Shown here: piece after piece, positions 17,232 to 24,636 of the stretch | Layout: each line of letters begins with the position of its first letter | How positions within the stretch are numbered: position 1 is the first letter of the stretch | Source of the DNA: Streptomyces apocyni | GTDB lineage: Bacteria; Actinomycetota; Actinomycetes; Streptomycetales; Streptomycetaceae | Length of the DNA stretch: 41,021 nt | Reading direction: 5' to 3' | Assembly: GCF_009739465.1 (NCBI RefSeq) | Contig: NZ_WHOM01000041.1 | Location: forward strand, 1-41,021 | The notes under the pieces: model-generated | The model's database searches: none | What the model was told of the DNA's origin: nothing | Seen by the model: only the letters and a program-made list of their open reading frames with translations | Program-made: the position numbers and the translations under genes

Positions 17232-18749
17232 GTGCCTCGTGGTGATGGACGACTCAACCACGACCTGCTCCCCGGTGAGAAGGGCCCCCAGGACGCTTGC
17301 GGCGTCTTCGGTGTCTGGGCTCCGGGTGAAGAGGTCGCCAAGCTCACCTATTTCGGACTGTATGCCCTGCAGCACCGCGGACAGGAATCCGCGGGCATCG
17401 CAGTGAGCAACGGGTCCCAGATCCTGGTCTTCAAGGACATGGGTCTGGTCTCGCAGGTCTTCGACGAAACCTCCCTCGGCTCCCTCCAGGGCCATATCGC
17501 GGTGGGCCATGCCCGCTACTCCACCACCGGAGCCTCGGTGTGGGAGAACGCGCAGCCGACGTTCCGTGCCACCGCGCACGGCTCGATCGCGCTCGGCCAC
17601 AACGGCAACCTGGTGAACACCGCGCAGCTCGCCGAGATGGTCGCGGACCTCCCCCGGGAGAACGGCCGCGCCACCCAGGTGGCCGCCACCAACGACACCG
17701 ACCTCGTCACGGCGCTGCTCGCGGGCCAGACTGACGACGACGGCAAGCCGTTGACCATCGAAGAGGCCGCGACGAAGATCCTCCCGGATGTCATGGGCGC
17801 CTTCTCGCTGGTCTTCATGGACGAGCAGACGCTGTACGCGGCCCGTGACCCGCAGGGCATCCGCCCGCTGGTACTGGGCCGACTCGAGCGCGGCTGGGTC
17901 GTCGCGTCCGAGTCGGCGGCGCTGGACATCTGCGGCGCCACCTTCGTCCGCGAGGTCGAGCCCGGCGAGCTGATCGCCATCGACGAGAACGGCCTGCGAA
18001 GCTCCCGATTCGCTGAAGCAAAGCCCAAGGGCTGTGTCTTCGAGTACGTGTACCTCGCCCGCCCCGACACCGATATCGCCGGGCGGAATGTCTACCTGTC
18101 GCGGGTCGAGATGGGCCGGAAGCTGGCCAAGGAAGCCCCGGCCGACGCCGACCTGGTGATAGCCACCCCGGAGTCCGGCACCCCCGCCGCGGTCGGCTAC
18201 GCGGAGGCCAGCGGCATCCCGTTCGGCGTGGGCCTGGTGAAGAACGCCTATGTCGGCCGTACGTTCATCCAGCCCTCGCAGACCATCCGCCAGCTCGGCA
18301 TCCGCCTGAAGCTGAACCCGCTCAAGGACGTCATCCAGGGCAAGCGCCTGGTCGTCGTGGACGACTCGATCGTGCGCGGCAACACCCAGCGCGCCCTGGT
18401 CAAGATGCTCCGCGAGGCCGGGGCCGCCGAGGTGCACATCCGGATCTCCTCGCCGCCCGTGAAGTGGCCGTGCTTCTTCGGCATCGACTTCGCCACCCGC
18501 GCCGAGCTGATCGCCAACGGCATGTCGATCGAGGAGATCGGCAAGTCGCTGGGTGCCGACTCCCTCTCGTACATCTCCATCGACGGCATGATCGAGGCGA
18601 CCACCATCGCCAAGCCGAACCTCTGCCGCGCCTGCTTCGACGGCGAGTACCCGATGGATCTCCCGGACCCGGAGCTGCTCGGCAAGCAGCTCCTGGAGAC
18701 CGAGCTGGCGAGCGGCCACGCGGCCGCCGACGCGCTCCGTCGCCCGTAA
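17232..18749 (+). CDS. purF: Amidophosphoribosyltransferase
   Basis: 505 residues. Committed step of purine synthesis: PRPP plus glutamine to phosphoribosylamine. A 22-residue propeptide precedes the nucleophile Cys23 (DACGVFGVW). Glutaminase motifs are LQHRGQESAGI, GHARYST and GHNGNLVNT. The PRPP loop is VVVDDSIVRGNT. Four cysteines of the Bacillus-type Fe-S enzyme are visible: KGCVFEYVY, KWPCFFGID and the pair in NLCRACFDGEYP, so this is the [4Fe-4S], propeptide-processed class expected to be oxygen-labile and feedback-inhibited by nucleotides. GTG 17232 is supported by the propeptide length and the -10 just upstream. purM follows 56 nt downstream. Confidence 0.98.
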   Translation: MPRGDGRLNHDLLPGEKGPQDACGVFGVWAPGEEVAKLTYFGLYALQHRGQESAGIAVSNGSQILVFKDMGLVSQVFDETSLGSLQGHIAVGHARYSTTGASVWENAQPTFRATAHGSIALGHNGNLVNTAQLAEMVADLPRENGRATQVAATNDTDLVTALLAGQTDDDGKPLTIEEAATKILPDVMGAFSLVFMDEQTLYAARDPQGIRPLVLGRLERGWVVASESAALDICGATFVREVEPGELIAIDENGLRSSRFAEAKPKGCVFEYVYLARPDTDIAGRNVYLSRVEMGRKLAKEAPADADLVIATPESGTPAAVGYAEASGIPFGVGLVKNAYVGRTFIQPSQTIRQLGIRLKLNPLKDVIQGKRLVVVDDSIVRGNTQRALVKMLREAGAAEVHIRISSPPVKWPCFFGIDFATRAELIANGMSIEEIGKSLGADSLSYISIDGMIEATTIAKPNLCRACFDGEYPMDLPDPELLGKQLLETELASGHAAADALRRP

Positions 18750-18805
18750 GACCCGTCTCTTCCCCCTCTGTCTCCTGTCGCACCCGACACGAAAGCTCTG
18801 AAGCC

Positions 18806-19894
18806 ATGTCTCAGTCCCTGAGTGCCGAAGGCGGCGCCAGCTACGCAAGCGCGGGCGTCGACATCGAAGCGGGCGACCGCGCCGTCGAGCTGATGAAGGA
18901 GTGGGTGCGGAAGACCCAGCGCCCCGAGGTCGCGGGCCTGGGCGGCCTCGGCGGCTTCGCCGGGCTCTTCGACGCCTCCGCCCTCAAGCGCTACGAGCGC
19001 CCGCTGCTGGCCTCCGCGACCGACGGCGTCGGTACGAAGGTCGACCTCGCCCGCAAGATGGGTGTGTACGACACGATCGGCCATGACCTGGTCGGCATGG
19101 TCGTCGACGACCTGGTCGTGTGCGGCGCCGAGCCGCTCTTCATGACCGACTACATCTGTGTCGGCAAGGTCCACCCGGAGCGGGTCGCCGCCATCGTGAA
19201 GGGCATCGCCGAAGGCTGCGTCCTGGCGGGCTGTTCCCTGGTCGGCGGCGAGACGGCCGAGCACCCCGGACTGCTGGGCGTGGACGACTTCGACGTCGCC
19301 GGTGCCGGTACGGGCGTGGTCGAGGCCGACCAGCTGCTCGGCCCGGATCGTATCCGTAAGGGCGACGCGGTCATCGCGATGGCGTCGTCCGGGCTTCACT
19401 CGAACGGGTACTCGCTCGTCCGTCACGTCGTCTTCGACCGCGCGGGCTGGACCCTGGAGAGGGAGATCCCGGAGCTGGGCCGGACCCTCGGCGAAGAGCT
19501 CCTGGAGCCCACCAAGATCTACTCCCTGGACTGCCTGGCCCTCACTCGCACCACCGAGGTGCACGCCTTCAGCCACATCACCGGCGGCGGCCTGGCCAAC
19601 AACCTGGCCCGGGTCATCCCGGACGGCCTGCACGCCACGATCGACCGTTCGACCTGGACGCCTGGCGTGATCTTCGATCTGGTCGGCAAGGCCGGTCAGG
19701 TCGAGCGGCTTGAGCTGGAGAAGACGCTGAACATGGGCGTCGGGATGGTGGCGGTCGTCCCGCAGGAGTCGGTGGACGTCGCCCTGACGACGCTGGCCGA
19801 CCGCGGTGTCGACGCGTGGGTCGCCGGAACGATCACCGAGCGCGGCGGAGCGCACACCACGGGCGCCGAGCTGACCGGCGACTACGCCAACTGA
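18806..19894 (+). CDS. purM: Phosphoribosylformylglycinamidine cyclo-ligase (AIR synthetase)
   Basis: 362 residues. ATP-dependent ring closure of FGAM to AIR (step 5). PurM/PurL superfamily motifs are SYASAGVDIEAGDRAVELMK, LLASATDGVGTKVDLA, GHDLVGMVVDDLVVCGAEP, LVGGETAEHPG and SHITGGGLANNLARV. ATG 18806 begins at the family N-terminus although the frame runs on upstream inside purF; the Shine-Dalgarno is weak (GAAAG, 15 nt away), consistent with readthrough from purF. Its stop codon lies inside the first unit of a 26-27-bp tandem repeat. A 13-bp hairpin then closes the purF-purM unit. Confidence 0.97.
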   Translation: MSQSLSAEGGASYASAGVDIEAGDRAVELMKEWVRKTQRPEVAGLGGLGGFAGLFDASALKRYERPLLASATDGVGTKVDLARKMGVYDTIGHDLVGMVVDDLVVCGAEPLFMTDYICVGKVHPERVAAIVKGIAEGCVLAGCSLVGGETAEHPGLLGVDDFDVAGAGTGVVEADQLLGPDRIRKGDAVIAMASSGLHSNGYSLVRHVVFDRAGWTLEREIPELGRTLGEELLEPTKIYSLDCLALTRTTEVHAFSHITGGGLANNLARVIPDGLHATIDRSTWTPGVIFDLVGKAGQVERLELEKTLNMGVGMVAVVPQESVDVALTTLADRGVDAWVAGTITERGGAHTTGAELTGDYAN

Positions 19895-19943
19895 GCTAGC
19901 TGAGGCAAAACTGCCAGCTGAGCTAGCTGAAGCAAAACGGCAG
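19891..19943 (+). repeat. Tandem duplication overlapping the purM stop codon
   Basis: Unit 1 (19891-19917, 27 nt) and unit 2 (19918-19943, 26 nt) both start CTGAGCTAGCTGA and differ by two substitutions and a 1-nt indel. The purM TGA (19892-19894) is part of unit 1. Confidence 0.85.
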
Positions 19944-19947
19944 CACA

Positions 19948-19983
19948 GAACCCGGTCCGGCGCTGAGGCCCCGGACCGGGTTC
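19948..19983 (+). terminator. Terminator of purF-purM
   Basis: GAACCCGGTCCGG (19948-19960) pairs perfectly with 19971-19983 around a 10-nt loop, 54 nt after the purM stop. Confidence 0.85.
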
Positions 19984-20069
19984 GGTGACTGCTTAACTAG
20001 CTCACTAGCACTGCTAGCTGTGTGCAGCTGCTGCTGGCTGATCAGCGAGCTGGTGCTTCTGCAACGAGG

Positions 20070-20321
20070 TCAAGCGCCGCGGCGCCGCGACGACGACCCG
20101 GACTCATCATGAGAGTCCTCGTCCTCGTCGTTATACCGATCCGCGTACTGGGCGTACGGGTCTTCGTCCTCGTCGTCTTCGAACGGCTCGCCATTCGGCG
20201 GCTGGCTCGAAGTCGATGCGCCCAGCTCATTGGCCAGACGCGACAGGTCAGTCCCGCCGCTGCTGTACTTCAGCTGGCGGGCGACCTTGGTCTGCTTGGC
20301 CTTTGCCCGGCCGCGCCCCAT
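20070..20321 (-). CDS. DUF3073 family protein
   Basis: 83 residues, highly charged. It starts MGRGRAKAKQTKVARQLKY, the conserved N-terminus of the actinobacterial DUF3073 family, followed by GTDLSRLANELGAS, an acidic tract (EDDEDEDPYAQYADRYNDED) and a Ser/Arg end. ATG 20321 has a strong AAGGGGG Shine-Dalgarno; an upstream in-frame ATG at 20378 adds 19 unconserved residues. The basic-then-acidic organisation suggests nucleic-acid or ribosome association, but no function is established. It is convergent with purM. Confidence 0.9.
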   Translation of the reverse strand: MGRGRAKAKQTKVARQLKYSSGGTDLSRLANELGASTSSQPPNGEPFEDDEDEDPYAQYADRYNDEDEDSHDESGSSSRRRGA

Positions 20322-20621
20322 GGCTCGACCCCCTTGGATATGAGGCTCGATGGCCCCAGAGTCTTGACACGCGTTCATGGTTCAGAACGGGCTCTCCTCG
20401 GAGAGACCGGTCCGTAGGGCTTCAACGGTACCTGCTTCAGCGGCCATACGGTACGCCGCTCACAGGACGCGCCTCGTCCCGAGACCCTCAGAAACCCCTG
20501 TCCCCGCTGGTCAACACCGATTTTAACCTCTTATTGGCGGGCGACCCGCCGACGAGCGTGAGTCTCGTCTCTCTGAGACACCCCACACCGCGTCAGCGGG
20601 CCCCACCGCACCCGGGCGGGC
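20322..20621 (-). other. 300-bp gap between the DUF3073 gene and vdh
   Basis: No credible gene. It should hold the DUF3073 promoter (a TTGACC near 20512-20517 on the minus strand is a -35 candidate), an AT-rich patch at about 20517-20535, and the possible vdh terminator at 20536-20550. Confidence 0.4.
20536..20550 (-). terminator. Possible vdh terminator
   Basis: GGCGGG-TCG-CCCGCC on the minus strand, followed by AATAAGAGG, 72 nt beyond the vdh stop. Short but the only hairpin leading into AT-rich sequence. Confidence 0.35.
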
Positions 20622-21716
20622 TCAGCCGCGGCGGGCCTCCGCCATCCGCTGCTCGGCCAGCCGGTCGGCCGCCGCCGCCGGAGGAATGCCATCGCGCTTC
20701 GCACGTGCGAATATGGCGAGAGTGGTGTCGTAGATCTTCGACGCCTTGGCCTTGCAGCGGTCGAAGTCAAAGCCGTGCAGCTCGTCGGCGACTTGGATCA
20801 CGCCGCCCGCGTTCACCACGTAGTCGGGCGCGTAGAGGATGCCCCGGTCGGCGAGGTCCTTCTCGACGCCCGGGTGCTCCAGCTGGTTGTTGGCCGCGCC
20901 GCACACCACCTTCGCGGTGAGTACCGGCACCGTGGCGTCGTTCAGCGCGCCGCCGAGCGCGCACGGGGCGTAGACATCGAGGCCCTCGACCCGGATCAGC
21001 GCCTCGGTGTCAGCGACCGCGGTGACCTCGCCCCCGGGGTGCTTGTCGAGAATCCGGCGTACGGACTCCTCGCGGACATCGGTGATCACGACCTGGGCGC
21101 CGTCCTCGACCAGGTGCTCCACCAGGTGGTGGCCGACCTTCCCGACTCCGGCGACGCCGACCTTGCGGCCGCGCAGCGACGCCTCGCCCCACAGGTGCTG
21201 GGCCGAGGCGCGCATGCCCTGGAAGACACCGAAGGCGGTCAGAACGGAGGAGTCACCCGCACCGCCCTGCTCCGGGGAGCGCCCGGTGGTCCAGCGGCAC
21301 TCGCGGGCCACGATGTCCATGTCGGCGACATACGTGCCGACGTCGCACGCGGTCACGTAGCGCCCGCCGAGCGAGGCCACGAACCGGCCGTAGGCGAGCA
21401 GCAGCTCCTCGCTCTTGATCTTGTCCGGGTCGCCGATGATGACGGCCTTGCCGCCACCGTGGTCGAGCCCGGCGAGCGCGTTCTTGTACGACATCCCGCG
21501 GGCGAGGTTCAGCGCGTCGGCGACGGCCGCCTCCTCGCTCTCGTACGGGTAGAAGCGGGTGCCGCCGAGGGCGGGGCCCAGGGCGGTGGAGTGGATGGCG
21601 ATCACGGCCTTGAGGCCGCTGGCCCGGTCCTGACAGAGCACGACCTGCTCGTGTCCCCCCTGGTCCGAGCGGAACAAGGTGTGCAGTACGTCGGCAGGGG
21701 CGCCGGTCACTTCGGT
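20622..21716 (-). CDS. vdh: Valine (branched-chain amino acid) dehydrogenase
   Basis: 364 residues. NAD-dependent oxidative deamination of valine, leucine and isoleucine, which supplies acyl-CoA precursors in Streptomyces. The Glu/Leu/Phe/Val dehydrogenase catalytic domain shows [32 protein letters not shown] (active-site lysines) and [12 protein letters not shown]; the Rossmann domain has [20 protein letters not shown]-binding ends with CGAANNQL and [16 protein letters not shown] 21716 follows GGGAG by 8 nt and gives the length known for Streptomyces Vdh; an ATG at 21731 and one at 21788 are in frame but less likely. It is divergent from the 21929 gene. Confidence 0.95.
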   Translation of the reverse strand, partial: TEVTGAPADVLHTLFRSDQGGHEQVVLCQDRASGLKAVIAIHSTALGPALGGTRFYPYESEEAAVADALNLARGMSYKNALAGLDHGGGKAVIIGDPDKIKSEELLLAYGRFVASLGGRYVTACDVGTYVADMDIVARECRWTTGRSPEQGGAGDSSVLTAFGVFQGMRASAQHLWGEASLRGRKVGVAGVGKVGHHLVEHLVEDGAQVVITDVREESVRRILDKHPGGEVTAVADTEALIRVEGLDVYAPCALGGALNDATVPVLTAKVVCGAANNQLEHPGVEKDLADRGILYAPDYVVNAGGVIQVADELHGFDFDRCKAKASKIYDTTLAIFARAKRDGIPPAAAADRLAEQRMAEARRG

Positions 21717-21928
21717 CACTGTGGTGACTCCCATGTGTCTTGCGGCGGATGTGGCGGCGCTCGTACGGGTGGCGAGTGCCGTGGGCAAGAGAGTAAGACC
21801 TCCGGGCCCCCGCGTTCCGTGCAGTGCTCAGGATCACCTTCTCCCGAGGGAAGGGGGTGGGACGATTCGCGGAGTTCACAGACTTATCCGGGCGGTTTGC
21901 CGCAAGGGCTACAGGGGAGGGAGCAGTC

Positions 21929-22831
21929 GTGCCCAAGGTGTCCTTGCCAGCTGTCCCGTACGCGTCCTATCTGCGGGTGTACGAGCCGCTCGCGGCCTTC
22001 CCCGAACCCGAGCGCGGCCACTGGGAGCGCTATGCGCGGCGGCCCGCCCATCCCTCGTACCAGGATGAACTGCGGCGCTCGCTGCGGGACTTGCTGCCGA
22101 CGCCGCCCGTCGCGGTGCCGGTGCACGAGAGCGCCGACGCGTTTGTGGCCGTGATCGACGGGGTGCTGTGCGTGTGTCCCTGGCGGACCCGGCTGCGCGG
22201 CTGGCAGGCGCTGGGCGCGCTCGCCGAGCAGTTGCCGGTGCCGGTGCTGGACGCGGTGCTGCCGCCGGTGGTCCGTCGGCAGGCGGCGGCGGACTACGAA
22301 CGGTGGCGCGAGCGCAATCCGGATGCCCGCCCCTGGATTCGCACCTCGGTCTGGCAGATTCCGTTGAGCTGGTTCGTCCTGGTCTCGGACGAGGAGCGGC
22401 AGTACGGGGACAAGGGGGCCCCGGACGAGGCGGCGTCGGACACGGCGGCGGAGGGCGAGGCGGTGTCGGACGCGGCGGGGGAGCAGGCTCCGGTGCTGCG
22501 GTACCGCACCCCGATGGTGCAGGCCAGGCGGCGGGTGGCGCGTGGCCTCAAGGTGCTGCGGGAGACCATCGAGGAGGGGCCGTTGGTCGACGGCCTGGTA
22601 GATGTGGGGCGGTGGCTGGAGGAGTTCCACCCCCGGTCGCTGGTCGAGCTGGACTACGGCGGCTTGGTGCACGCTCTCACGGCGGACCAGCTCGACGCGG
22701 ACCACTCGGCGGCGGATGTCGCCGAGGGCATCGAGGCGCTGCGGGCCGGGGACGCCACCGGGGCCGCCGAGGCCTACGCGCGGCTGGTCGAGCGGTGGCG
22801 TGCGGTACGCGAGCGACAGTTCGCAAGCTGA
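21929..22831 (+). CDS. Conserved hypothetical protein upstream of bldC
   Basis: 300 residues, cytoplasmic, no membrane segment. It starts VPKVSLPAVPYASYLRVYEPL. The middle holds VCPWRTRLRGWQALGALAEQLP and SVWQIPLSWFVLVSDEERQYG, then an acidic Ala/Glu/Ser insert (about 170-190), and the rest is helical (RYRTPMVQARRRVARGLKVL, LVELDYGGLVHAL). I recognise no catalytic motif. GTG 21929 has an excellent GGGGAGGGA site 6 nt upstream; the frame is open to 21824 without another good start. The same position beside bldC is kept in other Streptomyces, from memory, but no function is known. Confidence 0.8.
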   Translation: MPKVSLPAVPYASYLRVYEPLAAFPEPERGHWERYARRPAHPSYQDELRRSLRDLLPTPPVAVPVHESADAFVAVIDGVLCVCPWRTRLRGWQALGALAEQLPVPVLDAVLPPVVRRQAAADYERWRERNPDARPWIRTSVWQIPLSWFVLVSDEERQYGDKGAPDEAASDTAAEGEAVSDAAGEQAPVLRYRTPMVQARRRVARGLKVLRETIEEGPLVDGLVDVGRWLEEFHPRSLVELDYGGLVHALTADQLDADHSAADVAEGIEALRAGDATGAAEAYARLVERWRAVRERQFAS

Positions 22832-22873
22832 CGCGAGCGTGACATACCCGACACCTCAGGCCTTTTGCCGCGG

Positions 22874-22900
22874 CCGCCTCGGGTCTACTGTCAGAGGCGG
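22874..22900 (+). terminator. Probable terminator of the 21929-22831 gene
   Basis: CCGCCTC (22874-22880) and GAGGCGG (22894-22900), 13-nt loop, 43 nt past the stop, followed at once by a second imperfect hairpin. Confidence 0.45.
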
Positions 22901-23086
22901 TCGGGGACGTAGGTCCCGATCCAGGCTTTTGCCTCAAGCGTGACAGACCGCACTTACGGTGCCCTTGCCATGATCCCCCGCCCTCATGCCAAAATAGGAC
23001 AAGGAGTCCGGGGAGGGCTCCTTCCGTCCCGATAGGGACGGATTGCTCGGTATGCGCTCTTTGGGGGGCCTGATGACCTCTGATCA

Positions 23087-23109
23087 CACTGTGACTGATC
23101 GTCACAGTG
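23087..23109. promoter_or_regulatory. 23-bp palindrome upstream of bldC
   Basis: CACTGTGAC-TGATC-GTCACAGTG: 9-bp perfect arms, 5-nt centre. It contains TGTGA and TCACA half-sites of the Crp/Fnr type but spaced by 7 rather than 6, so a different dimeric regulator, or an RNA hairpin, is possible. Confidence 0.5.
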
Positions 23110-23308
23110 GCGTGACTGTCCGCTATGGCACGGTCCATCGGGTTCCGTCGTTGATGGACACCTGAGAGGGCAATTCCATCGGTTTGGCCGACGCGGCTGG
23201 ACAGATGGTGTAGTTGTAGTGCCGAGGACAAGCCGTTCGTCCTATAACCGACTCGACCCGCGTCTGCCATTTCGGGCAACGCGGGCCAAGGTGCAGAATT
23301 TAGAGGAA

Positions 23309-23331
23309 AGAACCGAGAGAGATTCGGTTCT
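23309..23331 (+). promoter_or_regulatory. Hairpin immediately before the bldC ribosome-binding site
   Basis: AGAACCGA-GAGAGAT-TCGGTTCT, an 8-bp perfect stem ending a few nt before the GAGGAGG site and 16 nt before the ATG. It could modulate initiation. Confidence 0.5.
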
Positions 23332-23347
23332 CCCGAGGAGGCCGCTC

Positions 23348-23554
23348 ATGACCGCTCGCACCCCTGATGCCGAGCCGCTGCTGACCCCGGCTGAGGTCGC
23401 CACGATGTTCCGCGTGGACCCGAAGACGGTCACGCGCTGGGCCAAGGCCGGCAAGCTGACGTCCATCCGCACGCTGGGTGGGCATCGTCGTTACCGCGAG
23501 GCTGAGGTCCGCGCACTGCTGGCGGGCATTCCGCAGCAGCGCAGCGAGGCCTGA
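23348..23554 (+). CDS. bldC: Developmental regulator BldC
   Basis: 68 residues, the exact BldC length. MerR-like winged-helix DNA-binding protein lacking an effector domain; in Streptomyces it represses premature sporulation genes and binds as head-to-tail oligomers on direct repeats. The domain is LLTPAEVATMFRVDPKTVTR (helix-turn-helix), then WAKAGKLTSIRTLGGHRRYR (wing) and EVRALL. ATG 23348 follows GAGGAGG. It is monocistronic: long structured upstream region, and a textbook terminator 177 nt downstream. Confidence 0.98.
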   Translation: MTARTPDAEPLLTPAEVATMFRVDPKTVTRWAKAGKLTSIRTLGGHRRYREAEVRALLAGIPQQRSEA

Positions 23555-23730
23555 TCCGTACAGCCTCAACAACTTCATAGCAGTACAAGCAACGCACAAC
23601 ACGCAGTTCGCAGTACCCCTTCGGGCAGGTCCGAGTCCCCCAACTCGGGCGCGCCCGCCTATAGCTCCACACGACACAGGGCCCTGCCCCAACAGGTCCC
23701 ACCCTCACATAGTGGCGGGTTACGTCGTTG

Positions 23731-23770
23731 ATCGCGCTGGACTCCGCCGGGTCCAGCGCGATTTTTTTTA
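23731..23770 (+). terminator. Intrinsic terminator with U-tract after bldC
   Basis: ATCGCGCTGGAC (23731-23742) pairs perfectly with 23751-23762, followed by a run of T; the clearest classical terminator of the window. Confidence 0.92.
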
Positions 23771-23893
23771 TTCGCCCTGGCCTCTGGGGGTGGTTGTGCC
23801 GGACTGCGGTGCGCGCTGTCCGCTCAGCGCGACGGTCGCGCTAGCCGTCGTGTGAGCCGTCCCGCGGGTTGTCTTGCGGGCGCCAGCATGATC

Positions 23894-23905
23894 GTGCAAT
23901 TGCAC
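23894..23905. promoter_or_regulatory. 12-bp palindrome GTGCAATTGCAC
   Basis: Perfect palindrome followed by ATATTAAATCG, the AT-richest patch here. Candidate operator or promoter core. Confidence 0.4.
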
Positions 23906-23962
23906 ATATTAAATCGACCCGTTGTAGGCGCGGTGTAAGCGCGGCAGTTCCAAAAACTTGTT

Positions 23963-23980
23963 CTGTGATGCCAGTCACAG
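23963..23980. promoter_or_regulatory. Exact Crp-type binding site
   Basis: CTGTGATGCCAGTCACAG: TGTGA-N6-TCACA matches the classical Crp consensus at all ten positions and also the GTG-N6-GNCAC motif reported for Streptomyces Crp. No annotated start lies close on either strand. Confidence 0.55.
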
Positions 23981-24113
23981 GGTGGGTGCGGGTCGGGCGG
24001 GGGCCAGGCGCGGGCGATCGCGGGCTCGTTGGGGTGTGGCTGGGGCGTGGCTGGGGGGCGCTTGGGCCCGGGGGGAGTGCCCACCGATGGGGTGAACCAC
24101 CCGTCAGCCGCGT

Positions 24114-24320
24114 TCACGCGTCAGCGGGACTTTCCTCCCGGATCGCCTTCCCGGGCGCCTCCCGGCGCGGCGCGGACTCCATGGCGAGCCGCAGGAGCTG
24201 ATGACAGATCGGGCAGTGGCGCGTCAGGTGGCGGAAGCCGGACGCGGCCGACAGATGGGCCCGTAGCAAGGCGCGTGTCTCGTGCCGTCCAGCGTGTGCC
24301 GTCCCTGCCGTGCCTGCCAT
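24114..24320 (-). CDS. Small CPICH-motif protein (DUF6274-like)
   Basis: 68 residues. After a short Ala/Gly-rich start it reads RHETRALLRAHLSAASGF, RHLTRHCPICHQLLRLAMES and a charged tail. The H-x4-C-x2-C-H arrangement could bind zinc or act as a redox CxxC. It resembles the small Streptomyces family DUF6274 found next to bldC (from memory). ATG 24320 has a GGAGGGGG Shine-Dalgarno; the frame is open further upstream into the tRNA-Asp terminator, where it is not coding. Confidence 0.7.
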   Translation of the reverse strand: MAGTAGTAHAGRHETRALLRAHLSAASGFRHLTRHCPICHQLLRLAMESAPRREAPGKAIREESPADA

Positions 24321-24389
24321 GCGCAGCCCCCTCCGGGTCACCCATCCCTTGATGTGTGAGTACCGGCGGCAGTTGACTCCGTCAAGACG

Positions 24390-24425
24390 CACGGAAGCCC
24401 GGATCTGACGATCCGGGCTTCCGTG
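24390..24425 (-). terminator. Terminator of tRNA-Asp
   Basis: 15-bp perfect stem: 24390-24404 (CACGGAAGCCCGGAT) with 24411-24425, 6-nt loop, 17 nt beyond the tRNA 3' end on the minus strand. Confidence 0.85.
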
Positions 24426-24442
24426 ACTGACGCTATCTCTTG

Positions 24443-24517
24443 CGGTCCTGACGGGATTTGAACCCGCGGCCTCCACCTTGACAGGGTGGCGAGCACTCCA
24501 AACTGCTCCACAGGACC
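24443..24517 (-). tRNA. tRNA-Asp(GTC), copy 1
   Basis: 75-nt cloverleaf: acceptor GGTCCTG/CAGGACC, anticodon loop CTGTCAA (GTC), T arm CGGG-TTCAAAT-CCCG, discriminator G. CCA is not encoded. Identical in sequence to the copy at 31747. Confidence 0.96.
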
Positions 24518-24520
24518 AGG

Positions 24521-24556
24521 TTTCGCAGCAACCGATTGGTGCGCTGTGCTGCGAAA
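24521..24556 (-). other. Leader hairpin of tRNA-Asp
   Basis: TTTCGCAGCA and TGCTGCGAAA (10-bp arms) end 4 nt before the tRNA 5' end. It may guide 5' processing or act as the hrpA terminator. Confidence 0.45.
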
Positions 24557-24560
24557 AGAG

Positions 24561-24591
24561 ACTCTACAGCAGCGCATGCCCGACGGTCGAA
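24561..24591 (-). promoter_or_regulatory. Promoter of tRNA-Asp copy 1
   Basis: TTCGAC (24586-24591) and TAGAGT (24561-24566) on the minus strand with a 19-nt spacer; the predicted start coincides with the foot of the leader hairpin. Confidence 0.5.
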
Positions 24592-24636
24592 CTCGCCCTG
24601 CGTGACGGCGTGACTACGGTCATCGCCGGATAGTCC

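Larger units (their letters stand above)
22832..23347 (+). other. 516-bp structured region upstream of bldC
   Basis: No credible gene. It contains a sequence of hairpins: CCGCCTC/GAGGCGG (22874-22900), TCGGGGAC/GTCCCGA (22901-22920), TCCGTCCC-GATA-GGGACGGA (23023-23042), a perfect palindrome (23087-23109), GTCCATC/GATGGAC (23133-23159) and a hairpin next to the ribosome site (23309-23331). The first is probably the terminator of the 21929 gene. The rest are promoter operators or a long leader of bldC. Confidence 0.5.
23771..24113. other. Gene-poor region between the bldC terminator and the CPICH gene
   Basis: With the 177 bp before it, about 560 bp lack a convincing gene. It is AT-rich around 23890-23970 and holds a 12-bp palindrome (23894-23905) and an exact Crp-type box (23963-23980). 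It may contain a promoter for an unannotated short transcript. Confidence 0.5.

Noticed and set aside
20022..20417. Forward frame opposite the DUF3073 gene
   Set aside because: The reverse strand encodes the conserved MGRGRAKAKQTK protein with a strong ribosome site.
22901..22960. Possible riboswitch before bldC
   Set aside because: Hairpins are present but no known riboswitch core (cobalamin, c-di-AMP, TPP, preQ1) could be recognised; kept only as a structured leader.
23824..24117. 97-residue Pro-rich reverse frame in the gap after bldC
   Set aside because: Poor codon use, no ribosome site, and it crosses the Crp-type box and AT-rich palindrome, which look regulatory.
24321..24476. N-terminal extension of the CPICH gene
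   Set aside because: It would run through the tRNA-Asp terminator and into the tRNA itself; the start at 24320 has an excellent ribosome site.
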